Source: Pseudomonadota bacterium
Lineage (GTDB): Bacteria; Pseudomonadota; Alphaproteobacteria; Rhizobiales; Rhizobiaceae
Reading direction: 5' to 3'
Assembly (NCBI GenBank): GCA_023457435.1
Contig: JAEWLS010000027.1
Coordinates: forward strand, 1-64,000
Length of the DNA: 64,000 bases
Numbering within the stretch: position 1 is the first letter of the stretch; each line of letters starts with the position of its first letter. This document shows, one piece after another, positions 9,632 through 17,385 of the stretch. Below the pieces are notes generated by a model. The model had not been told where the DNA came from. It did no database searches and saw nothing but the letters and a program-made list of their open reading frames with translations. The translations under genes were made by a program, and so were the position numbers.

Positions 9632-11590
9632 CTAGTTGGCGCTGGCGACCGGCGCGATCAGCGGCGTGATACGGCGGATGGCCACACGACGGTTGTCGCG
9701 GTTCTGCTCCTGTGTCGCCACCTTCAGGTAGCGCTCGCCGTAGCCCTGGGTGACGAGGTTCTCCGGGGGAATGCCGAAGACATCGGTCAGCGCCGCGGCA
9801 ACGGTCTCGGCACGGCGGTCGGAGAGCGCGAGGTTAGCCTGGTCAGTCCCGACGGCATCCGTATGACCCTCGATGAGGAAGGTCTCGGCCGGGTTGTCCT
9901 TGAGCATGCGCTCCATGGCGTCGGCGACCGACTGCAGCTTGTTGACCTCGCTCTCGGCAATGTCGGCCGAGCCGAACGCGAAGGTCAGCGTGTCGAGGTC
10001 GACGCGCCGCACGCTGTCGCGGACGCGGGCCGAGTATTTGACCTCGTCGACCGAGTAGAGGCGGCGAACCGGCTCCACAGGCGGCTGATCGAGGAATTCG
10101 TAGTAGTCGTCCACGCCCTGTGCCCGGCGGGCATCGAGGATGTACTGGCTGACCGGAATCGTCAGTCGCAGCGGCGGCAGATCGAGGCCGGGATCGCGCC
10201 ACTGGCGCGGGCGGTCGCGATCGCGCTCGCCGGCGTAAACCAGCACATATTCGCGGCCATCGGCGGTGATGCGCGAGCGGCGGATCACGTCGCCGTAGCG
10301 ATCACGGATGGTGACGACCTCGGACCCATTCTCGCGCACGATCGTCTCGCGCGTCCACCCGCCCGGCAGATCCTCGTAGTAGACCTCGCGAGCACCGCGG
10401 GCGAGGCGCGGCCTGTCGTCGCTCTCGACCACGAGCTGTCGGCCGATCTCGAACAGCAGGCGGCCGCCGATCTCGCGGACGAACTGCTCGCCCTCGCGAC
10501 GCTCGCGCTCCTGTCGACGACGATCGATCTCCGCGCGATCCACGCGCTGGCCCTCGACGGCACGCAGCGGCTCTACCTGAGCCGGCTGGGCCGCGGCCTG
10601 CGCCTCTGCGTCCGTTGCCGGAGGCGGGGCGGGCGGGGCAGGCGGCGCGGCCGGTGCGGTCGCCTGCGGCGCAGGCGCGACGCCATCGGCCGGAGCGGCG
10701 GGCGTAGCGGGTGCCGGCGCGGCTTCCTTGGCGCTGTCGAGCACCGGGGCTGCGTTCTCGGGCAGCACGCCTTCCGGATCCTGAGCGGGATCCGCCACCT
10801 GCGGCGCCGGCGTCGGCGCGGGCTCTACCGGGGTTTCGGCTGTAGGGGCGGACTCAGCAGGCTGTTCGGCGGCGGGAGCCGGGGCGGCTGGCGGCTCGGC
10901 GGCGGGAGCCGGAGCGGTGGGTTGTTCGGCCGCGGGAGCTGCTGTGGCAGGCCGCTCGGCGGCAGGCGCTTCCTGCGCGGGCGCGGCAGGAGCCGGAGCG
11001 GGTTCGGTCGGAGTGGGCGCTGGCTCTGCCTGTGTAGGTGCTGGCTCTGCCGGTGCAGGAACAGGAGTTGGCTCGGCGGGAGCGGGAGCCGGTTCAGTGG
11101 GAGCCGGAGCCGGCTCAGCGGGCGCAGGTTCCGCCGGTGCCGGAGCTGGCTCTGCAGGCGCGGGCTCCGGCGGTGCCGGTGCAGGCTCTGACGGTGCAGG
11201 TGTTGGCTCTGCAGGCGCGGGTTCTGCCGGTTCGGCAGGCGCAGGTTCGGGCGCGGGTTCCGCCGGTGCAGGCGCGAGCTCTGCCGGAGCGGGTTGTTCG
11301 GCGGCCGGTGCTTCAGGTGCAGGCTCGGGAGCCTGCGCTTCCTCGGCTGGAGCTGCTTGCGCAGGCGCCTCTTCCGCAGGTTCGTGCTCTTCTTGAGCCT
11401 CTTCCGCCGCCTGTTCGGCCTGGCGGCGACGCAGTTCCTCTTCCGAAACCTCACCTGCCGCCTGCGCCAGAACGAGGGGGCGCGCGCCTTCGTGGGTTCG
11501 CGGCGCGGAGGTTCCCGGGGCGGCGAAGCCTGGGGCGGTCATCAGCAGGGCGAGCGCGGTACCCGCGCCCAGCAATCTCTGGACCTTCAT
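9632..11590 (-). CDS. OmpA-family protein with long Pro/Ala/Glu-rich region
   Basis: A 652-residue envelope protein. A signal peptide (MKVQRLLGAGTALALLMTAP, cleavage after AFA-like residues) leads into a low-complexity region of PAEPAP-type repeats at about residues 60-320. A central conserved part follows (about 340-500), and the C-terminus is an OmpA peptidoglycan-binding domain with FAFGSADIAESEVNKLQ, IEGHTDAVGTDQANLALSDRRA and VTQGYGERYL. The Pro-rich stretch could span the periplasm or extend outward. The gene diverges from the YcgN-like gene and ends at a strong terminator. Repeat length is likely variable between strains. Confidence 0.9.
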   Translation of the reverse strand: MKVQRLLGAGTALALLMTAPGFAAPGTSAPRTHEGARPLVLAQAAGEVSEEELRRRQAEQAAEEAQEEHEPAEEAPAQAAPAEEAQAPEPAPEAPAAEQPAPAELAPAPAEPAPEPAPAEPAEPAPAEPTPAPSEPAPAPPEPAPAEPAPAPAEPAPAEPAPAPTEPAPAPAEPTPVPAPAEPAPTQAEPAPTPTEPAPAPAAPAQEAPAAERPATAAPAAEQPTAPAPAAEPPAAPAPAAEQPAESAPTAETPVEPAPTPAPQVADPAQDPEGVLPENAAPVLDSAKEAAPAPATPAAPADGVAPAPQATAPAAPPAPPAPPPATDAEAQAAAQPAQVEPLRAVEGQRVDRAEIDRRRQERERREGEQFVREIGGRLLFEIGRQLVVESDDRPRLARGAREVYYEDLPGGWTRETIVRENGSEVVTIRDRYGDVIRRSRITADGREYVLVYAGERDRDRPRQWRDPGLDLPPLRLTIPVSQYILDARRAQGVDDYYEFLDQPPVEPVRRLYSVDEVKYSARVRDSVRRVDLDTLTFAFGSADIAESEVNKLQSVADAMERMLKDNPAETFLIEGHTDAVGTDQANLALSDRRAETVAAALTDVFGIPPENLVTQGYGERYLKVATQEQNRDNRRVAIRRITPLIAPVASAN

Positions 11591-11706
11591 GGCATAATTC
11601 TCCTGTTGTCAGGGCGTCCCGTCGGGGCGGACAACCCGGTTTCGGCGGTTTCGTTCCGAAATTGGCATGAGCTGCGACGCTTGACCTCGCCCGGCCGGGA
11701 GGCCAG
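11591..11706. promoter_or_regulatory. Divergent intergenic region, OmpA-family gene and ycgN-like gene
   Basis: A 116-bp region between two divergent starts must hold the promoters or leaders for both. An AGGAG ribosome site for the OmpA-family gene can be read on the minus strand just before 11590. I see no clear operator. Confidence 0.35.
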
Positions 11707-12162
11707 ATGGTGCCGATGCTGCAACCGTTCTGGATGACCAAGTCGCTGGAGGAGATGTCGCCCGGCGAATGGGAATCGCTGTGCGACGGCTGCGGCAAGT
11801 GCTGCCTCGCGAAGCTCGAGGACGAAGACACCGGCGACATCTACTTCACCAGCATCGGCTGCCGGCTGTTCGACGCCGACCATTGCAGGTGCTCCGACTA
11901 CCCGCGCCGGCTGGAGCGCGTCTCCGACTGCGTGAAGCTGACGCCGGAGAAGGTGCGGAACCTGTCGTGGCTGCCGTCAAGCTGCGCCTACCGACGCGTG
12001 GCGGAGGGACGCGGGTTGGCCGACTGGCACCCGCTTGTCTCCGGGCGGCCGGAAAGCGTGCATGAAGCGGGCATCTCCATGCGCGGCCGCATTACCGGGC
12101 TCGAGACCGACATGCCGGACACCGATGCCTATTTCGACCATCTTCTGGACGAGGAGCCTTGA
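11707..12162 (+). CDS. YcgN/UPF0260-family cysteine-cluster protein
   Basis: A 151-residue protein of the YcgN (UPF0260) family, related to the zinc- or iron-chelating CxxxCxxCC domain proteins. The motif [19 protein letters not shown] is near residue 25, and further cysteines lie in [23 protein letters not shown] and SSCAYR. Function is unknown; metal binding is inferred. The ATG at 11707 has GGGAGG upstream at short spacing. A GAGGAG at its 3' end serves the next gene. Confidence 0.88.
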   Translation: MVPMLQPFWMTKSLEEMSPGEWESLCDGCGKCCLAKLEDEDTGDIYFTSIGCRLFDADHCRCSDYPRRLERVSDCVKLTPEKVRNLSWLPSSCAYRRVAEGRGLADWHPLVSGRPESVHEAGISMRGRITGLETDMPDTDAYFDHLLDEEP

Positions 12163-12164
12163 GC

Positions 12165-12578
12165 ATGAGCCGCGGCACGGCAGTCGAGACACTGAAGCGC
12201 CTCTACGCCGCGCTCAACGCGGGCGACCGCGACACGGCACTGTCCTGCCTCACCGACGACGTGGTGTTCGACACTCTTTCCGGTGTGCGCGAGATCGGAC
12301 GAGACCGCGTACGCTGGGCGCTGGCGGAGCGGGGGCGCAGTTTCGCGGAAACCTACCGCGACCTCGCGCTGATGTGCGACGAGGGCGGGCGCCGCGCGGC
12401 GGCGGAGTTCACCCTGCGCGGCACCTACCAGGCCGACGCGCCGGGACTGCCCACCGCCAGCGGGCAGTCCTTCTCGGTCGCGGGCGGAGCGTTCTTCGAC
12501 GTGGAGCCCGGCGGCCGGCTTTCGCGCGCCAGCTTCTATGCCAACGCAGCCGACCTGGTCCGACAGCTCGCGAAGTAG
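12165..12578 (+). CDS. SnoaL/NTF2-like (ketosteroid-isomerase fold) protein
   Basis: A 137-residue single-domain protein whose N-terminus (VETLKRLYAALNAGDRDTALSCLTDDVVFD) is typical of the SnoaL/NTF2-like superfamily. Members are isomerases, cyclases, dehydratases or simple binders, so the activity cannot be assigned. The ATG at 12165 is 8 bp after GAGGAG and 2 bp past the preceding stop; a TTG at 12159 overlaps that stop and is less likely. Confidence 0.75.
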   Translation: MSRGTAVETLKRLYAALNAGDRDTALSCLTDDVVFDTLSGVREIGRDRVRWALAERGRSFAETYRDLALMCDEGGRRAAAEFTLRGTYQADAPGLPTASGQSFSVAGGAFFDVEPGGRLSRASFYANAADLVRQLAK

Positions 12579-12736
12579 CGGAAATAACGCTGTAGTTTCA
12601 GTTTCTTATGGTTCTTCTTCCGGGTGAATGGAGAATGAACGCCGGGTTCCGCTGGGGTTCACCACCGCGATGGCAGATTGGCACCGTGTCCACATGGCGC
12701 CGACCCGCCCCGAGGCGCCCAACATAGGAGAACGTC

Positions 12737-13093
12737 ATGTTCAACAAGCTCAAGACCGCCGCCCTCTCGGCCGTGATCGGCCTCGGTGCCCTCGCTGCGA
12801 TCCCCGCCACTGCGCAGGCCGACAGCTTCTACTTCGGCATCTCGCCGAGCGGTCCTTCCTTTGGCTACAATGCCGGCCCGAACCGCGGTTGGGACCGCGG
12901 CTGGGAACGTCCGCGCCACGTCGCGCGCGGCTGCAGCACCCGGGAGGCGCTGCGCAAGGCCGACCGCATGGGCATCAACCGCACCTTTATCCGCGGCGAG
13001 AACCGCAACACGATCCGCGTCGGCGGCCGCAACCACGGACGCTCGGTGACCGTGGTGTTCGCGAAGGCGCCGAACTGCCCGATCATCCGCTAA
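12737..13093 (+). CDS. Small secreted hypothetical protein
   Basis: A 118-residue protein with a clear signal peptide (MFNKLKTAALSAVIGLGALA, cleavage near AQA-DS). The mature part is basic, glycine- and aromatic-rich, with two cysteines (RGCSTREALR and APNCPIIR) that could form a disulfide in the periplasm. The CSTREALRKADRMGI segment is common in small rhizobial secreted proteins of unknown function. AGGAGAACGTC precedes the ATG. It ends at a strong terminator. Confidence 0.75.
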   Translation: MFNKLKTAALSAVIGLGALAAIPATAQADSFYFGISPSGPSFGYNAGPNRGWDRGWERPRHVARGCSTREALRKADRMGINRTFIRGENRNTIRVGGRNHGRSVTVVFAKAPNCPIIR

Positions 13094-13110
13094 ATCCAGC
13101 GCGAATCCAA

Positions 13111-13140
13111 AGGCCGGCGGGGCAACCCGCCGGCCTCTTT
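13111..13140 (+). terminator. Rho-independent terminator between convergent genes
   Basis: An 11-bp perfect stem AGGCCGGCGGG/CCCGCCGGCCT (13111-13121 with 13126-13136), tetraloop GCAA, followed by CTTT. It lies between the secreted-protein gene and the convergent SIMPL gene and may serve both. Confidence 0.8.
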
Positions 13141-13162
13141 CCATGCGACGTCCCATGCGACG

Positions 13163-13885
13163 TCATTGCGTGCCGATATCGAAGGTGACCTGCACGTCGA
13201 CGCGATAGGTGTTCTCACCGGCCTCGACCGGCACCGAATCCGCCGCCTGCATCCGCATCATTTTGGATTCCATCGGCAGCGGCTGGGGCGAGCCGGCAGT
13301 CTCGGAAATCTCGCGCACCGCGCCGAGCTCGACGCCCGCTGCAAGCGCCAGTACCTCCGCCTTGGCGCGCGCCTCCTGAACCGCGCGCTTGCGCGCCTCC
13401 GCCAGGGCCGGCTTTGGATCGGCATTGCCAAAGACGATATCGCCGCCCTGGTTGACCCCCAGCGTCACAGCCTCGTCGATCACCGTCCCGACCTCGCCGA
13501 GGTCGCGCAGGCGCGCCGTGATCGTGTTCGTGACCTGGTAGCCGGCAATCTTCGGCGGCTGCGGTCGGTCGGTCGGCTGCGGATATGAATATTGCGGCTG
13601 AACAGAAAGGCCCGACGTCTGAAGGTCGCGCTCGGCGATGCCGCCCGCCTTGAGCGCGGCGATGACTGCTGCGGCCGCGGCATTGGCGGCATCGAGGGCC
13701 TCGCGTGCGGTTGATCCTTCTCGCAGCACCGACAGGCGCAAAGTCGCCATGTCGGGCACGACGGCGTATTCGCCGCTGGCCGCGACGACGATGCGCGGCG
13801 TCTGCGCTTCGGCCAGCGCCGGCATGGGGACCAAGGCCGGCGTGGCGGCCAGGAAGGCGGCGAGGGCGGATGCGCTGCGGAACAT
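13163..13885 (-). CDS. SIMPL domain (DUF541) periplasmic protein
   Basis: A 240-residue exported protein with a signal peptide (MFRSASALAAFLAATPALVP...LAEA) and a full DUF541/SIMPL domain, seen in RIVVAASGEYAVVPDMATLR, QTSGLSVQPQYSY, GYQVTNTITARLRDL and RKRAVQEARAKAEVLA. Related proteins include the oxidative-stress protein YggE/BP26 of Brucella, a known periplasmic immunogen. The ATG at 13885 has AAAGGAG upstream on the minus strand; the open frame continues to 14068 without a usable start. Confidence 0.9.
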   Translation of the reverse strand: MFRSASALAAFLAATPALVPMPALAEAQTPRIVVAASGEYAVVPDMATLRLSVLREGSTAREALDAANAAAAAVIAALKAGGIAERDLQTSGLSVQPQYSYPQPTDRPQPPKIAGYQVTNTITARLRDLGEVGTVIDEAVTLGVNQGGDIVFGNADPKPALAEARKRAVQEARAKAEVLALAAGVELGAVREISETAGSPQPLPMESKMMRMQAADSVPVEAGENTYRVDVQVTFDIGTQ

Positions 13886-14053
13886 GGCGAACTCCTTTGG
13901 AAAAATGCCACCCGTTTCGACGAAGCCGCCCGCGGCAAGCTTTGCATGCTGCGGCGGCTTGACGCGCCGGGCAACCCGCGCATTGGCCCATGAATGCGGC
14001 GCGGCGGCGGCGCGCTTGTGCGCCGGGCAAAAAGAAACTAACTCAGCCGCGTG

Positions 14054-14129
14054 GGGCCTGTAGCTCAATGGTTAGAGCCGGCGGCTCATAACCGCTTGGT
14101 TGGGGGTTCGAGTCCCTCCGGGCCCACCA
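14054..14129 (+). tRNA. tRNA with anticodon CAT, probably tRNA-Ile2 (lysidine type)
   Basis: A complete 76-nt cloverleaf can be folded by hand. The acceptor GGGCCTG pairs with CGGGCCC, the D stem is GCTC/GAGC, the anticodon stem is GGCGG/CCGCT with loop CTCATAA, and the T arm is GGGGG-TTCGAGT-CCCTC. Discriminator A and encoded CCA follow. Anticodon CAT could be Met or Ile2. The stem-loop and CGCTTGGT variable region match E. coli ileX much better than elongator tRNA-Met, so Ile2 (which would need TilS lysidine modification) is preferred. It is the integration site of the island. Confidence 0.93.
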
Positions 14130-14130
14130 T
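14115..14130 (+). repeat. attL core (tRNA 3' end)
   Basis: CCTCCGGGCCCACCAT, covering the T-stem 3' strand, acceptor 3' strand, CCA and one base. It is identical to 33129-33144. Confidence 0.88.
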
Positions 14131-14175
14131 CCCCATACGCGACGCGAGTGATACCAAGGGTTTGGCCGCGCTTTG

Positions 14176-14200
14176 TGCTAACCTGGTCTGACGGTTAGCA
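14176..14200. repeat. Inverted TGCTAACC/GGTTAGCA pair near attL (candidate integrase arm sites)
   Basis: TGCTAACC (14176-14183) and GGTTAGCA (14193-14200) form a perfect 8-bp inverted repeat with a 9-nt gap, 46-70 bp inside attL. The same GGTTAGCA octamer recurs twice just inside attR (33033-33040 and 33085-33092). It could also serve as a weak terminator for the integrase. Confidence 0.55.
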
Positions 14201-14222
14201 GATTTCCGTTCGATGATCGTTC

Positions 14223-15269
14223 TCATGCTGCACCATATGTCTTGGTGATGGCACTATTCGCCAGCTTCTTTTTGTTCACATCACGGATATAGGTTTCCAC
14301 TTCCGCGAGGTTCTTGTGGCCGGTGATGCTCATGATCTCGGATGCGGAGCATCCGGCCTCCGCGAGCCGAATGCAGGCGGACTTGCGCAGCCCGTGGGGC
14401 GAGCGGTGCAGGGGAAGGCCGGCATCCTTGGCGGCTTCTATGATCCAGTTCGTAAACGCCTTCTCTGACCGCGCCGCACCGTAGGCGGTGGTGATGAAAT
14501 TCAAGCGCCCGTGCTGGACTGTATTCAGCACCGTGCGGAACTCTGCGTGGATGGGAATGCTAACTTCCACCATATCCCCGCTTTTCTTGGTCTTGATCAC
14601 GATCCTGTCGCCCAGCATGTGCTGGCGACCTAGCTTCACGGCATCGCTGCGGCGAAGCCCCGTGTAGAGCAGGATTTCAAAGGCGATGCGCTGCGGGGTT
14701 CCATCCTTCCAATGGGTGCGGAACTTTGCAATGTCGGCTTCGGTCCAAGGCGCATAACCCTTGGTCTTGTGCTGAACCCGCTCGACGCTCACCATCGGGT
14801 TGTCATCTCGGTATTCCCATTTGACCGCGAGGCGAAACAGGGTCGCCAGCCGCTTCTTCAGCTTGTGAGCCTGCGCGGTCGATTTCTTGGCAATTTCGCC
14901 AAGGATGGCGTCAATGTGCTTGGTTTTCACCATCGCAACGGGCTTGTCGCCATGCTCCCTGCGGAAGGCTTCAAGCTGGTTCTTGTAGGTCGATTGCGTG
15001 GTTGCTGCCTTCGATGTGAAGGCACTCGACTGGTAGTATTCGACTATTAGGGCGCTCATCGTCCCCTTGGCGGTCTTGGAGGCTCCCGCCCCTCCGGTCA
15101 GCTCTGCCGCGCCATCCTTGGCCTTGTGGTAGGTAATCCAGAAGGCTTCGGAATAGAGGGGACCGGGCAACGCGATCTTAGGTTGACCAGCCCTGTTGAA
15201 ATAGATGCGCGGCCTGCCGTGCCTGTCTTTGTAGGCATGGACATATTTGGGGAGCTTGTGCCGGATCAC
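14223..15269 (-). CDS. Tyrosine recombinase (phage-type integrase) of the island
   Basis: A 348-residue site-specific recombinase that would integrate and excise the island at the tRNA. The N-terminal arm-binding region carries KYVHAYKDRHGRPRIYFNRAG, the core-binding domain covers about residues 85-165, and the catalytic domain follows. Catalytic residues are readable: Arg in LLYTGLRRSDAV, Lys in KTKKSG, His-x-x-Arg in SPHGLRKSA, His in SITGHKN and Tyr in VETYIRDVN. I chose the GTG at 15269 because it overlaps the upstream stop in a GTGA; a TTG lies further up at 15290. Confidence 0.92.
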   Translation of the reverse strand: MIRHKLPKYVHAYKDRHGRPRIYFNRAGQPKIALPGPLYSEAFWITYHKAKDGAAELTGGAGASKTAKGTMSALIVEYYQSSAFTSKAATTQSTYKNQLEAFRREHGDKPVAMVKTKHIDAILGEIAKKSTAQAHKLKKRLATLFRLAVKWEYRDDNPMVSVERVQHKTKGYAPWTEADIAKFRTHWKDGTPQRIAFEILLYTGLRRSDAVKLGRQHMLGDRIVIKTKKSGDMVEVSIPIHAEFRTVLNTVQHGRLNFITTAYGAARSEKAFTNWIIEAAKDAGLPLHRSPHGLRKSACIRLAEAGCSASEIMSITGHKNLAEVETYIRDVNKKKLANSAITKTYGAA

Positions 15270-15469
15270 TTGGGCAGCACCTCGTCCCAAGGGTTCGGGG
15301 CGGCATCGGCTGCCGCCCCCTTGGTGATTTCCGCGTGCTTTTTAGTCATTATGCGGAATGTGCCGTCCGGGTGAAATTTAACGGACACGGGTTCCTTCCC
15401 CATTTTCTCCATAAGCTGCCAAAGCGCCCGCACGTCCGCTCGACTGTGAGTGAGCTTGCGTCTAGGCAT
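15266..15469 (-). CDS. Small hypothetical protein upstream of the integrase
   Basis: A 67-residue basic protein (MPRRKLTHSRADVRALWQLM, then VSVKFHPDGTFRIMTKK). I do not recognise a named family. Its position, overlapping the integrase start by 4 bp and the next gene by 8 bp, suggests a directionality or accessory factor, but no helix-turn-helix is evident. Confidence 0.6.
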   Translation of the reverse strand: MPRRKLTHSRADVRALWQLMEKMGKEPVSVKFHPDGTFRIMTKKHAEITKGAAADAAPNPWDEVLPK

Positions 15470-15836
15470 GATAGGTTTGCCCAGACGGCACGATGACCAT
15501 GCTCCCGTCTGAAAAATTGATAGCCTTTCCTCCTGTCATCGCGACAGGCATCCACTCAACATCGTCTTTCACGACACTCATGGGCGAGATGAAAATGTGG
15601 CTGTTTGGCAAATAGGTTACACCGGGCGGAGCGAAGTGCTGCGCGTAGTCACGGATGAAAGCGTGGCCATCGCCGCCAGCAGCGAGGAAAAGGGTGCGAG
15701 CCACAGCTCGTGCGGCGATATGTACGGAGCATTCGTGAACGACGCTAGCTCCTCCTTCATGAACCCGAAATACAGCATCTTGTTTGACACTGATGGTGAT
15801 GACGATAAGTCGGCGCTTTGGCAGACGGAGTTCCAT
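15462..15836 (-). CDS. Hypothetical protein in the integrase operon
   Basis: A 124-residue protein of unrecognised family. It begins with basic residues and VITISVKQDAVFRV and contains a His-rich segment VVHECSVHIAARAVART. It overlaps the downstream 67-residue gene by 8 bp, and its ATG overlaps the upstream stop as TAATG, so it looks translationally coupled. The opposite strand holds an 80-codon open frame that I regard as a shadow. Confidence 0.55.
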   Translation of the reverse strand: MELRLPKRRLIVITISVKQDAVFRVHEGGASVVHECSVHIAARAVARTLFLAAGGDGHAFIRDYAQHFAPPGVTYLPNSHIFISPMSVVKDDVEWMPVAMTGGKAINFSDGSMVIVPSGQTYHA

Positions 15837-16504
15837 TAAGCGGCTTCCTTCTGCTGGTCATCTATGGCGCGAGCCTCGTTCTGCAGGATCAAGCTGAAGG
15901 CATCGCTGGCATCGTGGAACCACGTGACGAACTTGGGAAAGTCGTCTTCGAGCTTTTCCCGAAGCAAGTCCACGGCGCTTCGCGCCGCGTCCAAACGGGC
16001 CTTGGCGTCGTCTCCGGCTCCGAGCTTGGAGGCCGGCTTGCCCTTCGACATGGCCTTCGCGGCTTCGGCAATGCGCGACTGAACTTCGTTCTTGAGCAAA
16101 GGCGTGCCCGCCTGCGCTTTCTCAACGACCTCGGCGCGAACCTTCTTCAAGTTCTTGCCTTCGGCTAGCTTGTAGAGCGTCTGCGAGGGAAGATAGGAAA
16201 CAAGGTCGTAGGTCCCACCGAATTCTCGCGCTAGGGCCATGTAATTGTCGGCAGCCCGCTTGCTGAACTGAAATTCTTGATCCAGCCATTTGTCGAATAG
16301 GCCGAAGCCCTTCACGTTCTTGGCTTCTAGAAGGGCGTTGCCGGTATCGAGGCGAAGGGTCTTTTCCTGCCGAAGATTGGCTTTGCGTGTGGCGAGCTTG
16401 CGAACCGCGGCACCGACTTCCGGGTCCGTGATAATGGTGTAGTCGAAGCGGTTGACGATCTCCCCTTGCCTCGGGGTGACCTCCGGCTTTGCAGCTGATT
16501 GCAC
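15836..16504 (-). CDS. DUF3102-like protein of mobile elements
   Basis: A 222-residue, mainly helical, highly charged protein. The segment with RLDTGNALLEAKN, FDKWLDQEFQFSKRAADNYM and SYLPSQTLYKLAEGK resembles the DUF3102 domain found in phage and plasmid proteins, where fixed-sequence binding or partition roles are suspected. The apparent start is a GTG at 16504, yet the frame is open for about 40 more codons upstream (ANANRNRKLGKPKSF...) with no ATG, GTG or TTG. The true N-terminus may therefore be longer with a lost start. It begins a four-gene minus-strand operon ending with the integrase and is divergent from the Arc-like gene. Confidence 0.62.
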   Translation of the reverse strand: MQSAAKPEVTPRQGEIVNRFDYTIITDPEVGAAVRKLATRKANLRQEKTLRLDTGNALLEAKNVKGFGLFDKWLDQEFQFSKRAADNYMALAREFGGTYDLVSYLPSQTLYKLAEGKNLKKVRAEVVEKAQAGTPLLKNEVQSRIAEAAKAMSKGKPASKLGAGDDAKARLDAARSAVDLLREKLEDDFPKFVTWFHDASDAFSLILQNEARAIDDQQKEAA

Positions 16505-16644
16505 AACGGACTTGCGTTGGGCCTTGATCTTCTTGGAGGCGATCTGCTTTACGATGAAGCTCTTGGGCTTGCCGAGCTTTCGATTGCGGTTTGCATTCGC
16601 TGTTACTCCCTACACGTTTATACGCGGAACGGAACGCGCTCGCG

Positions 16645-16673
16645 TTGACATCATAAGTGTAGCTATTTATGAT
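16645..16673 (+). promoter_or_regulatory. Sigma-70 promoter and operator of the Arc-like gene
   Basis: TTGACA (16645-16650), a 17-bp spacer and TATGAT (16668-16673) form a near-consensus promoter about 50 bp before the GTG at 16722. The inverted repeat ATCATAA/TTATGAT (16650-16656 and 16667-16673) is superimposed on the spacer and -10, as expected for an autorepressor operator. Confidence 0.7.
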
Positions 16674-16702
16674 ATTATAGTCAACTACATATCTGCAATC
16701 AA
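16674..16702 (-). promoter_or_regulatory. Divergent promoter for the integrase operon
   Basis: On the minus strand, TTGATT (complement of 16697-16702), a 17-bp spacer and a perfect TATAAT (complement of 16674-16679). It lies back to back with the promoter at 16645-16673, so one bound repressor could block both directions. Confidence 0.6.
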
Positions 16703-16721
16703 ATCTGAAGTCAGGTGCGGC

Positions 16722-17054
16722 GTGGCAAGCGATGAAAATTCGAGGAAGCGCGTATCAGAAATTCCTCCGTTCGGGCTCCGGCTACAGCCCGACCTGAAGC
16801 GGCAGTTAGAGGAAAGGGCCAAGGCGGGTGCCCGGTCGCTCAATGCCGAAATCGTCGCCCGGCTGGAATTTACGCTGGAGACAGAGGTGCTCGTTCAAGA
16901 GACCGGCTTTGACGTAGGGCACGGATTTGGCTCTTCCGAATGGATTGCCGCCATTCGGAAGCTGTGGACTGCCAAACCAGCAAAGCAAAAGTCGCTAGAG
17001 CAGCGGGTTGCGGAGCTTGAAGACCGAATAGCAGTGATAGAAAGGCGCGGCTGA
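16722..17054 (+). CDS. Arc-like ribbon-helix-helix DNA-binding protein
   Basis: A 110-residue protein whose N-terminal part (PPFGLRLQPDLKRQLEERAK then RSLNAEIVARLEFTLE) fits the Arc/MetJ ribbon-helix-helix fold: a beta strand contacting DNA followed by two helices. The C-terminus is a short coiled coil (LEQRVAELEDRIAVIERRG). The GTG at 16722 is the best start because it sits about 42 bp after the predicted transcription start; the frame is open further upstream but overlaps the promoter. It probably represses itself and the divergent integrase operon. Confidence 0.78.
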   Translation: MASDENSRKRVSEIPPFGLRLQPDLKRQLEERAKAGARSLNAEIVARLEFTLETEVLVQETGFDVGHGFGSSEWIAAIRKLWTAKPAKQKSLEQRVAELEDRIAVIERRG

Positions 17055-17385
17055 AAAAAGCAATTGTTGCGTATTTGAAGGGCGGTCTGCCTGATCGAGA
17101 ACGATGATATTAATTGCAGAAGGGCCAACATGCTGACGGACCACGGCGCGCTCAGGCTGGATGGTGACTTCTGGGCGCGCGGGAACCCTCGAAGGTGATG
17201 TTGTAGGTCAGATTGCGGGAAGGCCGCTGGGCGCGGTCTGGGTGCGAGTTGACGGGCTTCCCCGGATGTTGTGTGCGGGAGACATAGACCCGTCAATTTC
17301 CACCGTGCATGCCGTCTTGCTTCATGCCGGTTTCGTTTTCGTCCGCGAACTGATCGTCAAATGCTTCCTTCAACAACCGCTCGTA
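17055..17385. other. Island gap without a supportable gene
   Basis: These 331 bp between the Arc-like gene and the end of the PIN gene have short open frames on both strands, but none shows protein-family character. An 8-bp inverted repeat TTGACGGG/CCCGTCAA (17249-17256 and 17289-17296) with a 32-bp gap is present. It may hold the end of the restriction operon transcript or a gene remnant. Confidence 0.5.

Noticed and set aside
9551..11191. 546-codon plus-strand frame ending in Gly/Arg/Cys repeats
   Set aside because: It is the complement of the Pro/Ala/Glu repeat of the OmpA-family gene; the glycine-arginine repeats are a by-product.
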